Below are positions 25,590 to 33,256 of a stretch of DNA of 64,000 nt, piece by piece (position 1 is the first letter of the stretch; each line of letters starts with the position of its first letter). The stretch spans positions 635,851 through 699,850 of the forward strand of contig NZ_JACSPS010000002.1 in the NCBI RefSeq assembly GCF_014837035.1, given 5' to 3'. The DNA comes from Kaistella pullorum. Lineage in GTDB: Bacteria > Bacteroidota > Bacteroidia > Flavobacteriales > Weeksellaceae. Both the position numbers and the translations under genes were made by a program. The notes under the pieces are model-generated. The model searched no databases. It saw only the letters and a program-made list of their open reading frames with translations, and was not told where the DNA came from.

Positions 25590-26093
25590 ATGAAAAAATT
25601 TGCCTTGATTCTTTCGGTAGTCTTATCCACCACAGTTTTTGCGCAGGAAACGGCTAAAAAAATGGGTCCGCCGGAGGGAAAAGCGCTGGCTGGCGAAACT
25701 TATGGAGCGCAAGTTTCCGCTAAAGCAGAACAAAATGCCATCACACCCGCTAAACTCGATAAGAAACTTAAAGCTGCAAAAAAGGTGGATCAGGTAGCTG
25801 TGAAAGGTAAAGTAACCGACGTTTGCGAGAAAAAAGGCTGTTGGCTGACGGTGGAAACCGAAAACAACGAGAAGTTCTTTGTAAAAATGAAGGATTACGC
25901 ATTTTTCGTTCCTACAGCATTGAAAGGAAAAGAAGTTTTATTGGAAGGTTCTGCCGAGACAAAAGTGATTTCAGTGGATGAACAAAAACATTACGCCGAA
26001 GATGCAAAGAAACCGCAGGCTGAAATAGATGCGATCACGAAACCGCAGGAAGAAATAAGATTCGTTGCGAATGGAATCAAGGTTTTAAAGTAA
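25590..26093 (+). CDS. DUF4920 secreted protein
   Basis: 167 residues with a signal peptide (about 1-19, ending VFAQ). The mature part has a small OB-like beta region containing VAVKGKVTDVCEKKGCWLTVE, in which the CEKKGCW pair of cysteines is the family hallmark, and FFVKMKDYAFFVPTALKGKEV. DUF4920 proteins of Bacteroidota are periplasmic and unassigned; the cysteine pair could bind a metal or form a disulfide. The gene converges with the M14 peptidase gene at a shared terminator. Confidence 0.85.
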   Translation: MKKFALILSVVLSTTVFAQETAKKMGPPEGKALAGETYGAQVSAKAEQNAITPAKLDKKLKAAKKVDQVAVKGKVTDVCEKKGCWLTVETENNEKFFVKMKDYAFFVPTALKGKEVLLEGSAETKVISVDEQKHYAEDAKKPQAEIDAITKPQEEIRFVANGIKVLK

Positions 26094-26117
26094 ACCTCTT
26101 TTAAATACAAAAAATAA

Positions 26118-26148
26118 ATTGCGAAGCGAATGCTCCGCAATTTTTTTA
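26118..26148. terminator. Bidirectional terminator hairpin
   Basis: ATTGCGAAGC (26118-26127) pairs with GCTCCGCAAT (26132-26141) with one mismatch, flanked by an A-rich side and a T run, between convergent stops. Confidence 0.8.
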
Positions 26149-27252
26149 TTCAAAAGTGAAATCGACCGGAGCGTCCAACTTGGGAAATTTCCGGCTTGAG
26201 ATAAATTTTTTGCCCGTACAGTCGATTTCCTGCCAGCCTTTTTTGGCTCCGACATCACCCACCTCGATGACAATCGGCACGAACGAAATCTCATCTTCGG
26301 CCGGCACATACTCTTCCCGAAACTGCACCGCGATATCCAGCGTGCATTCATAATCAAGATTCAAGGTCACGTTCCGGTAAATCACATCGCAATGCGTTTC
26401 CTTATTCACAGGAATTGTTGCATATTCTTCCCAACCAGAAATGCTGCCTTTCAGCACGGTAATCGCCTGCAGACACTCGATAAGCGCAAGAGTGTAAAAT
26501 TTCCGCGTCTGCAGCCTTTTATAATCATCTATAAAATGCCCTCCTTCGAATAAAACAGTGGGCAAACCCATTTTTGTGAAGTTATCACCTGTTGATGTTG
26601 GATAAAACTCATCGGAGTATCTGGCGATCTGATTGGGCAAACTCCTGTTCAGACGACTATATATTCTCGAAACTATCGCCATTACTTGCTTCCGAACATG
26701 CGTAACCTCACGCTCAAAATTAACCGATGGCGCCAAAAATGAAAGTGTGGCAGGATTGGTTCCGTCGGTGGTAAATATGGTTCGCTGATCGTGCAGATTC
26801 AGTGCATAATCATAATTTCCGCTTTCAGCGATCCCGCGCAGAATCTGGAATTCTTTACTTGATCTTTTCAGGAAATCCCGATTCAGATCAATATCCAGCG
26901 CGTTTCGTCTTGTCCATTTCGCTGATCCGTCGGGATTCAGCATAAAAATAAAATGGAGCGTAATATCTGAAAATAGCTGATTTTCCATTTCAGGCTGACG
27001 ATTGCACATTTCAAGCAAGTCGAGCATCCCCAAAGTGCCCGTGGATTCGTTCCCATGCATCTGCGACCAAGCCAGAATTTTCGTCTCACCTCTACCAACT
27101 TTCATCATATAAATAGGCTTGCCCAGAAATGACCTACCGATCTCTGAAATGAAGTCGCTGAAATTCGTCTGTAAGTAATTAAATAATTTTTCTGGGGAAA
27201 TATAGCGGTTTGGGAAATTAGGATTTGCTTGATAAAGGAAAGTACTGTTCAT
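26146..27252 (-). CDS. M14-family zinc carboxypeptidase-like protein
   Basis: 368 residues. The zinc ligands are His66 and Glu69 (MHGNEST) and His154 (LNLHDQRT). The substrate-carboxylate motif is Asn124-Arg125 (DIDLNRDF) and the general base is Glu236 (VLFEGGHF), so the active site looks complete. No signal peptide is seen, so it is probably cytoplasmic. M14 enzymes remove C-terminal residues from peptides or cleave peptidoglycan stem peptides. About 100 C-terminal residues after the catalytic part look like a beta-sandwich domain. A TTACAATTGTAA dyad lies 28 bases upstream of its -7 element. Confidence 0.9.
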   Translation of the reverse strand: MNSTFLYQANPNFPNRYISPEKLFNYLQTNFSDFISEIGRSFLGKPIYMMKVGRGETKILAWSQMHGNESTGTLGMLDLLEMCNRQPEMENQLFSDITLHFIFMLNPDGSAKWTRRNALDIDLNRDFLKRSSKEFQILRGIAESGNYDYALNLHDQRTIFTTDGTNPATLSFLAPSVNFEREVTHVRKQVMAIVSRIYSRLNRSLPNQIARYSDEFYPTSTGDNFTKMGLPTVLFEGGHFIDDYKRLQTRKFYTLALIECLQAITVLKGSISGWEEYATIPVNKETHCDVIYRNVTLNLDYECTLDIAVQFREEYVPAEDEISFVPIVIEVGDVGAKKGWQEIDCTGKKFISSRKFPKLDAPVDFTFE

Positions 27253-27271
27253 AAATGCGGTTTACAATTTT

Positions 27272-27279
27272 CAAATTTA
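27272..27279 (-). promoter_or_regulatory. -7 promoter element for the M14 peptidase
   Basis: TAAATTTG on the minus strand, 19 bases before ATG 27252. The nearest TTG is only 14 bases away, shorter than normal. Confidence 0.5.
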
Positions 27280-27306
27280 CTTTAAAATTTTTTCAAATAC
27301 ATTTTA

Positions 27307-27318
27307 TTACAATTGTAA
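27307..27318. promoter_or_regulatory. TTACAATTGTAA dyad in the peptidase/terC divergent region
   Basis: A perfect 12-bp palindrome of the form TTAC-N4-GTAA, identical in core to the site at 27541-27552 upstream of terC and related to three sites upstream of the XRE regulator gene. It could be an operator for either divergent gene. Confidence 0.5.
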
Positions 27319-27539
27319 AATCGTTAAACATCGCTAATGGTCAGTTTGTCTGTTGGTAAAATTGTGGATTGAGTTATATTTAATGAAAAATTTTATAAAG
27401 TACAATATCAGTTATTTAGGAAATTTACTTACAGTATTTTATAATTTTACTTTAAGTACTAAATGGGTTGGTTTTCCCCAAATGTAGGTTGTTAACCTAA
27501 ACATATCCGCTCTGTTGAAAATGTTTTATAACAAACCGT

Positions 27540-27553
27540 GTTACAATTGTAAC
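27540..27553. promoter_or_regulatory. Putative operator upstream of terC
   Basis: A perfect 14-bp palindrome GTTACAATTGTAAC lying 25 bases before the TATATTTG -7 element, where the -33 region should be. Binding here would block polymerase. The same core occurs at 27307-27318 and, with changed centre, near 28.8 kb. Confidence 0.55.
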
Positions 27554-27578
27554 GTGGCTTAGAAATTATTATTTGGAG

Positions 27579-27586
27579 TATATTTG
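27579..27586 (+). promoter_or_regulatory. -7 promoter element for terC
   Basis: TATATTTG, 16 bases before ATG 27603. No TTG at the ordinary -33 distance; the palindromic operator occupies that region. Confidence 0.6.
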
Positions 27587-27602
27587 CCGATAAAATTTTT
27601 AT

Positions 27603-28697
27603 ATGAACAGCGAAACTATTTTCTTACTTTCCTTCCTGGCTTTTATTGTTTTTATCCTGGCTTTAGACCTTGGTCTTCTTAATAGTAGAAAATCGGATAC
27701 AGTTTCGATGAAACAGGCAGGTCTCATGAGTTTTTTTGTAGTGGCACTGTCGATGTGTTTTTACTTTGTTCTGCTTACCTACGGTCACCTACTCCACGGC
27801 ATAGACAACCTCGAAAAACTGCAACAGGTCATTTCTTCGCACCACCACCCTGTCAAGATCATTCCGGGAGATTTAGAAAACAGTATCCAGTTATATAATC
27901 AGAACCTCGGTCTCGAATACCTTACCGGTTATGTGGTGGAATATGCTTTATCAGTAGACAATATATTCGTGATGGTTTTGGTCTTCACCGCATTTAGTGT
28001 AGCTCCGAAGAACTATCACCGCGTGCTTTTTTGGGGCATCCTCGGCGCGATTGTGATGCGTTTTATCTTCATTTTCGTGGGAGCGGCGCTGATTGAGAAG
28101 TTTAGCTGGATCATGTACGTGTTCGGAGCTTTCCTTGTGTTTACCGGAATCAAGATGTTCTTTGAGAAGGACGGCGATGATAAGATTGATACACACAACC
28201 ACCCAGTGGTAAAATTCGCGAACCGTTTTTTCAAAGTCCACAACCATTTCGTAGGCAACAAATTCTTTGTAACGATTGACGGTGTAAAGAAAATAACGCC
28301 TCTATTTCTGGTCTTGCTGATCATCGAAGCAACAGATTTAATATTTGCCGTCGACAGTATCCCGGCGATTTTCTCTGTGACTAAAGATCCTTACATCGTA
28401 TTTTTCTCGAATATCTTTGCGATCATAGGTCTGCGTTCAATGTTCTTTTTGCTCGCCGGAATCATCGATAAATTCCGTTTTCTTAAGGTTGGGTTGTCAG
28501 TACTGCTTACGTTTATCGGACTTAAAATGCTGCTTCATTCCTACCTTGAAAATTGGGGTTTTACAACCAGTCATTCGCTTATCGTGATTGTGAGTATCCT
28601 TGGTTTAAGTATCCTTTTCTCCTTAATGTTCCCTCTACGTACGAAAGAACGTAAACTGAAATTTGATCCGGAGAAGGATGAACATTTACGTCACTAA
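27603..28697 (+). CDS. TerC-family integral membrane protein
   Basis: 364 residues with about nine membrane helices. The paired motifs EYALSVDNIFVMVLVF (about 112-127) and EATDLIFAVDSIPAIFSVT carry the conserved acidic residues of TerC/Alx proteins. A His-rich loop (SSHHHPVK, DTHNHPVV) lies between helices. TerC proteins are implicated in manganese export and metal homeostasis of extracytoplasmic enzymes, and historically in tellurite resistance. No ter operon surrounds it, so metal homeostasis is the likelier role. It is followed by a hairpin and an XRE regulator with matching operators. Confidence 0.92.
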   Translation: MNSETIFLLSFLAFIVFILALDLGLLNSRKSDTVSMKQAGLMSFFVVALSMCFYFVLLTYGHLLHGIDNLEKLQQVISSHHHPVKIIPGDLENSIQLYNQNLGLEYLTGYVVEYALSVDNIFVMVLVFTAFSVAPKNYHRVLFWGILGAIVMRFIFIFVGAALIEKFSWIMYVFGAFLVFTGIKMFFEKDGDDKIDTHNHPVVKFANRFFKVHNHFVGNKFFVTIDGVKKITPLFLVLLIIEATDLIFAVDSIPAIFSVTKDPYIVFFSNIFAIIGLRSMFFLLAGIIDKFRFLKVGLSVLLTFIGLKMLLHSYLENWGFTTSHSLIVIVSILGLSILFSLMFPLRTKERKLKFDPEKDEHLRH

Positions 28698-28723
28698 CAT
28701 TCGTAATCTTATTTAAAATATTC

Positions 28724-28749
28724 TAAACCAGCCACATACGGCTGGTTTA
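28724..28749 (+). terminator. Hairpin after terC
   Basis: A perfect 10-bp stem TAAACCAGCC / GGCTGGTTTA with a 6-base loop is followed by CTTTTG, a weak T tract. Its 3' arm overlaps the first TTAC-N4-GTAA site upstream of the XRE gene. Confidence 0.65.
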
Positions 28750-28814
28750 CTTTTGTAATATGTTTTGATTTACAAATGTATTTACATATTTAAATTTAAT
28801 CTTTACATTTGTAA
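28747..28814. promoter_or_regulatory. Three-site operator array upstream of the XRE regulator
   Basis: Three copies of TTAC-N4-GTAA-like dyads: TTACTTTTGTAA (28747-28758), TTACAAATGTAT (28770-28781) and TTACATTTGTAA (28803-28814). The last contains TACATTTG (28804-28811), a -7 promoter match that ends four bases before ATG 28816, so binding there would shut the gene's own promoter. This is a typical autoregulatory layout for an XRE repressor; binding itself is inference. Confidence 0.6.
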
Positions 28815-28815
28815 T

Positions 28816-29322
28816 ATGAGTTTGAATGAGAGAGTTTCCCAAATTATCGAATATTCGAAGTTGACTGCATCAGAATTTGCAGACGAAATAGATGTGCAGC
28901 GCAGCAACATTTCTCACATCACATCCGGACGTAATAAACCCTCCCTAGACTTTCTTATTAAAATCAAATCGCGCTTTCCGGAGCTGCAATGGGACTGGAT
29001 CATCACCGGTGAAGGCGAAATGCTGAAAACCGTAACGGAAGAAACACCCGTTGCAAAACCTGCCGCTGTCCCCGATCTCTTCTCAATTATCAATGATGAA
29101 AATTTTGGGTACACCGAATCGGAAGACCGGGTGAGCAAGCAAGCACCTTCAGAATCCGTTATTCCTGAGCAAGACACCAAAAGAAAAGATTTAGGCGATT
29201 CTCAGCGATTAGCGCCTGCAATTTCCGAGTTTGAATCGCAAACCTTTGAAAAAGAACAGGTTGGCATAAAGCGGATTGTTTGGTTCTACGAAAATGGAAA
29301 ATTTGAAAGTTTCGAGCCGTAA
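28816..29322 (+). CDS. XRE-family HTH transcriptional regulator
   Basis: 168 residues from ATG 28816; an upstream ATG at 28765 would read through the operator array and add 17 non-domain residues. The N-terminal helix-turn-helix spans about residues 5-60 (ASEFADEIDVQRSNISHITSGRNKPS). A linker rich in Pro, Ser and charged residues follows (70-145), then a short conserved-looking tail (IKRIVWFYENGKF). No S24 peptidase or metal-binding domain is seen, so the signal it senses is unknown. It probably binds the TTAC-N4-GTAA sites upstream of itself and terC. Confidence 0.85.
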   Translation: MSLNERVSQIIEYSKLTASEFADEIDVQRSNISHITSGRNKPSLDFLIKIKSRFPELQWDWIITGEGEMLKTVTEETPVAKPAAVPDLFSIINDENFGYTESEDRVSKQAPSESVIPEQDTKRKDLGDSQRLAPAISEFESQTFEKEQVGIKRIVWFYENGKFESFEP

Positions 29323-29416
29323 AAACTTTGATCATCTTCTTATTGTGTAGGCCTTCTTTAAAAAACTAAAAAGAAGCTATGCACACTTTTTGCAGTTCAG
29401 ACCAAAATCACTTTTT

Positions 29417-30763
29417 ATGAAACTTGCCGAACTTGCAAAGGAACTTCACATCACCACCGACAGCTTTATAAAATTTATCCAGGATTTCGATCTCGAACTT
29501 TCCGAATGTATAAGTACAGATTTCGAGGTAAAGGAAGACTTTGCCAGATTTGCCCGTGAAAATATTTCGTTTTTAAAAAATTACCAAAAGGATCTTGAAC
29601 AGCCCAAAACCGTAGAAGATATCGCCGGAAATATCAGTCAGCCCGCAGACAAGGTCGCGGAAGTGATCCGCAAGGAAAAACCTGCGATTTACGAAAACGG
29701 CGTCTATAGATCCTCAGTTTCGAGTTTTGGCGTAGACCAGAAATTGGGTGGCGACTACAATTTTGTGTACAACTATTTCGGCAAGCGTATGCCGCTCGCA
29801 AAACGTGATTTCATCGGCTATCGCGATCTGTTCTTTTATATTTCAAAGGCACTTGACCCATTTGCAAATGAAAATACCACGCTCACCGATTGGGGCATAC
29901 ACAGACCGGCTGGAATCATTCTCTACGGCCCACCCGGAAGCGGTAAAATATTTTGGGCGCACAAAATTGCTCAGATCATTGGGTATCAATTCAAAGAAAT
30001 AAAGAAGTATTATCTCGGGACCTCGTTTGTAGACGGCAACGAGACCAGTTTTAATGATTTTCTGCTCGAAACCATGAAACAGGAAAAAGTAGTGCTTTTC
30101 ATGGATGATTTTGATAATGTGATGATGGAACGCACTGCCACAAGTTCGGTCAATTCATGCGATGAGGAAACTAAGGAGATCATACTTCATCATATCGACC
30201 GATTTGAGGAAGAGGAGTTGCTCATGGTAGCCTCGGCCAACACTTTAACAGGTATCGACCGCGAGATACTCGCGCCCGGCCGCTTCGATGTGGTGATTCC
30301 GGTATTTCCACCGAATGTGCAGGAACGTGCGGAAATCATTCTTTATTATATGACGAAAGATCTGTCCGACGAAGCTTTACTAAAACAGATTTTAGAAAAA
30401 AATAATGCAGACCATCTACCGTTCTGGAACGAAATTTCGGCCAGAATGAAGGTATTCTCAAACACGATGCTCATCGATTTCACGCAGAGCCTTAAAAAGC
30501 GGATCCGGACGCAGTATCTGAAAGACAACTCTCTGGATATCGACATCAAAAAACATCTGCAGCCTGCGTTGAGGGAAGCTTCGGCAAAACTGACGGATGA
30601 ATATTTCGAACAGATGTCCAGGTTTATAAAAGATATCTCTGTAAATAATTACGACGATTTCGCGACCAGGATTGAGAATCTTAAGCAGGAACTTCAGCAC
30701 TACAGAATCGTAGAAAAACCACGTCAGGCAATTGGTTTCACGCATAACTCTGATTCAAAATAA
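29417..30763 (+). CDS. AAA-family ATPase with IF2-like N-terminal segment and altered Walker A
   Basis: 448 residues from ATG 29417; a start at 29390 would add nine residues. The N-terminal ~55 residues (KLAELAKELHITTDSFIKFI) resemble the small IF2 N-terminal helical domain. A linker follows, then an AAA module (about 130-330): Walker A GPPGSGKI at 171-178, Walker B VVLFMDDFDN (Asp230, Asp231), sensor Asn275 and an arginine-finger-like LAPGRFD (Arg289). The residue after the Walker Lys is Ile178 instead of the Mg-binding Thr/Ser, and Walker B has Asp where Glu is usual, so hydrolysis may be impaired. Function unknown. Confidence 0.85.
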   Translation: MKLAELAKELHITTDSFIKFIQDFDLELSECISTDFEVKEDFARFARENISFLKNYQKDLEQPKTVEDIAGNISQPADKVAEVIRKEKPAIYENGVYRSSVSSFGVDQKLGGDYNFVYNYFGKRMPLAKRDFIGYRDLFFYISKALDPFANENTTLTDWGIHRPAGIILYGPPGSGKIFWAHKIAQIIGYQFKEIKKYYLGTSFVDGNETSFNDFLLETMKQEKVVLFMDDFDNVMMERTATSSVNSCDEETKEIILHHIDRFEEEELLMVASANTLTGIDREILAPGRFDVVIPVFPPNVQERAEIILYYMTKDLSDEALLKQILEKNNADHLPFWNEISARMKVFSNTMLIDFTQSLKKRIRTQYLKDNSLDIDIKKHLQPALREASAKLTDEYFEQMSRFIKDISVNNYDDFATRIENLKQELQHYRIVEKPRQAIGFTHNSDSK

Positions 30764-30768
30764 AACGA

Positions 30769-30793
30769 AAGCCATCTTTATTTGATGGCTTTT
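30769..30793 (+). terminator. Terminator hairpin after the AAA ATPase
   Basis: AAAGCCATC / GATGGCTTT, 9 bp with a 7-base loop, five bases after the stop codon and followed by a short T run. It may act for the convergent small gene as well. Confidence 0.75.
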
Positions 30794-30803
30794 GAATTTT
30801 ATC

Positions 30804-30986
30804 CTATTTCTTTTCTTTCGGTACTTTCAGGCCTTTTTCTTTGGCCTCTGAAATTCCGATCGCAACCGCCTGCTTGCGGTCTGTAACTTTGTCACCATTG
30901 GAAGATTTTAGTTTTCCTTCCTTGAACTCGTGCATCACTTCTCCAATTTTATCGGATGCCTTATCCGAATACTTCTTGTTTGCCAT
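30804..30986 (-). CDS. DUF6496-type small basic protein
   Basis: 60 residues, Lys-rich. The pattern KYSDKASDKIGEVMHEFKEGKLKSSNG and DRKQAVAIGISEAKEKGLKVP matches DUF6496, a short family in which a helix and a RKQAIAIAxSEA motif recur. The function is unknown; members are widespread and sometimes found with stress genes. It is monocistronic here, convergent to the AAA ATPase gene and divergent to the DPP-IV gene. Confidence 0.85.
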   Translation of the reverse strand: MANKKYSDKASDKIGEVMHEFKEGKLKSSNGDKVTDRKQAVAIGISEAKEKGLKVPKEKK

Positions 30987-31058
30987 AATTCAGATTTTAT
31001 TGTTAAAAAGTTAGTTGTTATGCATTTCGAATTCAATTTTGCTGCCATCTGTAGCCGA

Positions 31059-31091
31059 TTGGCGGGCGTTTTAATAAAATTGTTATCTTTG
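31059..31091 (+). promoter_or_regulatory. Promoter of the DPP-IV/POT gene group
   Basis: TTG (31059-31061), a 22-base spacer and TATCTTTG (31084-31091). The leader before ATG 31114 is about 22 bases. The spacer is at the long end of the accepted range. Confidence 0.6.
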
Positions 31092-31113
31092 AGACCTTTA
31101 TCAAATTATCTAT

Positions 31114-33240
31114 ATGAAGAAAATATTTTTATCTGTCTCTTTACTCGCGGCTGTAGCGCTGTTTTCGCAGGAAATAACGCTCGATAAAATTTACTCGGGC
31201 TATTACCGCGGAAAGAGCATTTCGGGAATCGCATCGCTGAAAGGCGGTGACAGCTATGTGGTGATAGAGCCTGCCGGAATTGCTAAATATTCCTACAAGA
31301 CCTCACAAAAAGAGGTAAATATCGTTGACGGAAAATTTGAATCATATATTTTCAGCAGCGACGAATCGAAAATATTGCTTTTGAAGGAAAGTGAACCAAT
31401 TTATCGCCATTCCTATTTAGGTATATTTGATGTGAAGGACCTGCGTACGGGCAAAATGATCAGCCTGAATAACGGAAATGCGGTGCAGGAACCTACTTTT
31501 TCGCCGGACGGAAACAAGGTTGCCTTCATTGCTGACAATAACTTATACTATCAGGACCTAAATTCCGGCAAAATTATTCAAATTACAACTGACGGCAAGA
31601 AAAATTCAATATTAAACGGTCTCGCAGACTGGGTGTATGAAGAGGAATTCGGTCATGCAAAACTGTATGAGTGGACGCAGAATTCAGACGCAATTGTGTT
31701 CGTAAAGTCTGATGAAACGGAGGTTCCGGAAATGTATATCCCGATCTACGGCAAGCAGCTCTACCCTTCTGAGATGCGTTTTAAGTATCCGAAGGCCGGT
31801 GAAAAGAACTCGATTGTCTCAGCACAACTTTTCCGTTTGGACTCAGGAAAAACGGTGGCTCTCGATCTGTCGGATTTTAAGAATTATTACATTCCGAATG
31901 TCATTAAGACATCCAAGCCGGATGAAATCATCCTTATCACTTCCGCGCGTACCCAAAATGCCTCCGATGTTTTAAAGGTTAATACCAAAACTGGCAAGAT
32001 TCAGAAATTATTTACCGAAACCGATGAAAAATGGGTTGACACCGATAATGTGACAATGGAATTTCTGCCGGATAACTCATTTATCTGGGGTTCAGAGCGT
32101 GATGGGAACCGTCATCTTTATTTGTATGACGAGAATGGAAAATTAAAAAAGCAAATCACCAAAGGCAACTGGGAAGTGACCGATTATTACGGATACAACC
32201 CAAAAACCTATGAGGTTTTCGTGCAAACTACGGAAAAAGGTAGCATCAACAAGGTGGTTTCGAAAATCAATATCAATTCAGGCAAATCCACTTTGCTTTC
32301 AAATGCTGAAGGCAACAACAGTGCGAACTTCAGCGGTAATTTCAACTATTTCATCGAAACGTCCTCATCGGCGAGCAAACCTTACACTTTCGTGCTGAAG
32401 GACAACAACGGAAAGGCGGTAAAAGAACTTCAGAATAATGACGAACTCCTCAAAAAACTGCAGGCAGATAACCTTGTAACAAAAGAGTTTTTTACTATTC
32501 CAAATGAAGTTGGAGACCAGATGAACGCATGGATTCTGAAGCCGAAAGACTTCGACAGGAATAAAAAATACCCGGTTTTTATGTATCAGTATTCCGGTCC
32601 TGGCTCACAAAGTGTTTCCAATTCGTGGGATGCCGGTAACGGACTTTGGTTCAATCATCTGGTGCAGAAAGGATATCTGGTGGTTTGCGTGGATGGCCGC
32701 GGGACGGGTTTTAAAGGAACCAAATACAAGAAATCTACGTACATGAATCTTGGCAAGTATGAGATTGAAGACCAGATCGCAGCCGCGAAATGGCTCGGCA
32801 AGCAAAGCTATGTTGATGCTTCGAGAATCGGGATTTTTGGATGGAGCTATGGCGGTTACATGGCGAGTTTGGCGCTGACCAAAGGTGCTGATGTTTTCAA
32901 GACCGGAATCGCTGTAGCACCGGTTACAAACTGGAGATATTATGACACGGTTTATACCGAAAGGTTCCTTCGCACCCCACAGGAAAACCCGAAAGGTTAT
33001 GACGAGAATTCACCGACAGAATACGCGAAACTTTTGAAAGGTAAATTCCTTTTGATTCACGGCACCGCTGATGACAATGTGCATTTCCAGAATTCTATGG
33101 AGTTTGCCGAAGCGTTGATTCAGAACAAAAAGCAGTTTGAGTTCATGGCGTATCCGGACAAGAATCACGGTATTTTCGGCGGACAGACGAGACCTCAGTT
33201 ATACCAGAAAATGACAGACTTCTTACTTGAAAATCTTTAA
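31114..33240 (+). CDS. Dipeptidyl-peptidase IV (S9B family)
   Basis: 708 residues with a signal peptide (about 1-18, ending LFSQ). An eight-bladed beta-propeller-like region (about 30-470) includes the double-Glu motif region WVYEEEFGHAKLYEW that anchors the substrate N-terminus. The alpha/beta hydrolase domain carries nucleophile Ser578 (GWSYGGY), an Asp in GTADDNVH and His685 (KNHGIFG). It cleaves N-terminal Xaa-Pro or Xaa-Ala dipeptides outside the cytoplasm. It lies 16 bases before a POT transporter gene, so release and uptake of dipeptides are probably co-expressed. Confidence 0.95.
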   Translation: MKKIFLSVSLLAAVALFSQEITLDKIYSGYYRGKSISGIASLKGGDSYVVIEPAGIAKYSYKTSQKEVNIVDGKFESYIFSSDESKILLLKESEPIYRHSYLGIFDVKDLRTGKMISLNNGNAVQEPTFSPDGNKVAFIADNNLYYQDLNSGKIIQITTDGKKNSILNGLADWVYEEEFGHAKLYEWTQNSDAIVFVKSDETEVPEMYIPIYGKQLYPSEMRFKYPKAGEKNSIVSAQLFRLDSGKTVALDLSDFKNYYIPNVIKTSKPDEIILITSARTQNASDVLKVNTKTGKIQKLFTETDEKWVDTDNVTMEFLPDNSFIWGSERDGNRHLYLYDENGKLKKQITKGNWEVTDYYGYNPKTYEVFVQTTEKGSINKVVSKININSGKSTLLSNAEGNNSANFSGNFNYFIETSSSASKPYTFVLKDNNGKAVKELQNNDELLKKLQADNLVTKEFFTIPNEVGDQMNAWILKPKDFDRNKKYPVFMYQYSGPGSQSVSNSWDAGNGLWFNHLVQKGYLVVCVDGRGTGFKGTKYKKSTYMNLGKYEIEDQIAAAKWLGKQSYVDASRIGIFGWSYGGYMASLALTKGADVFKTGIAVAPVTNWRYYDTVYTERFLRTPQENPKGYDENSPTEYAKLLKGKFLLIHGTADDNVHFQNSMEFAEALIQNKKQFEFMAYPDKNHGIFGGQTRPQLYQKMTDFLLENL

Positions 33241-33256
33241 TATTTAAATATAAAAA

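Noticed and set aside
27253-27602. yybP-ykoY manganese riboswitch upstream of terC
   Set aside because: The leader from the -7 element to ATG is only 16 bases, too short for the riboswitch, and no matching fold is seen in the rest of the gap.
28816-30763. XRE regulator plus AAA ATPase as a defence or toxin-antitoxin unit
   Set aside because: No effector domain (nuclease, NTPase-nuclease, toxin) is present, the ATPase has its own start and terminator, and both neighbours are ordinary core genes. The XRE gene is better explained by autoregulation and terC control.
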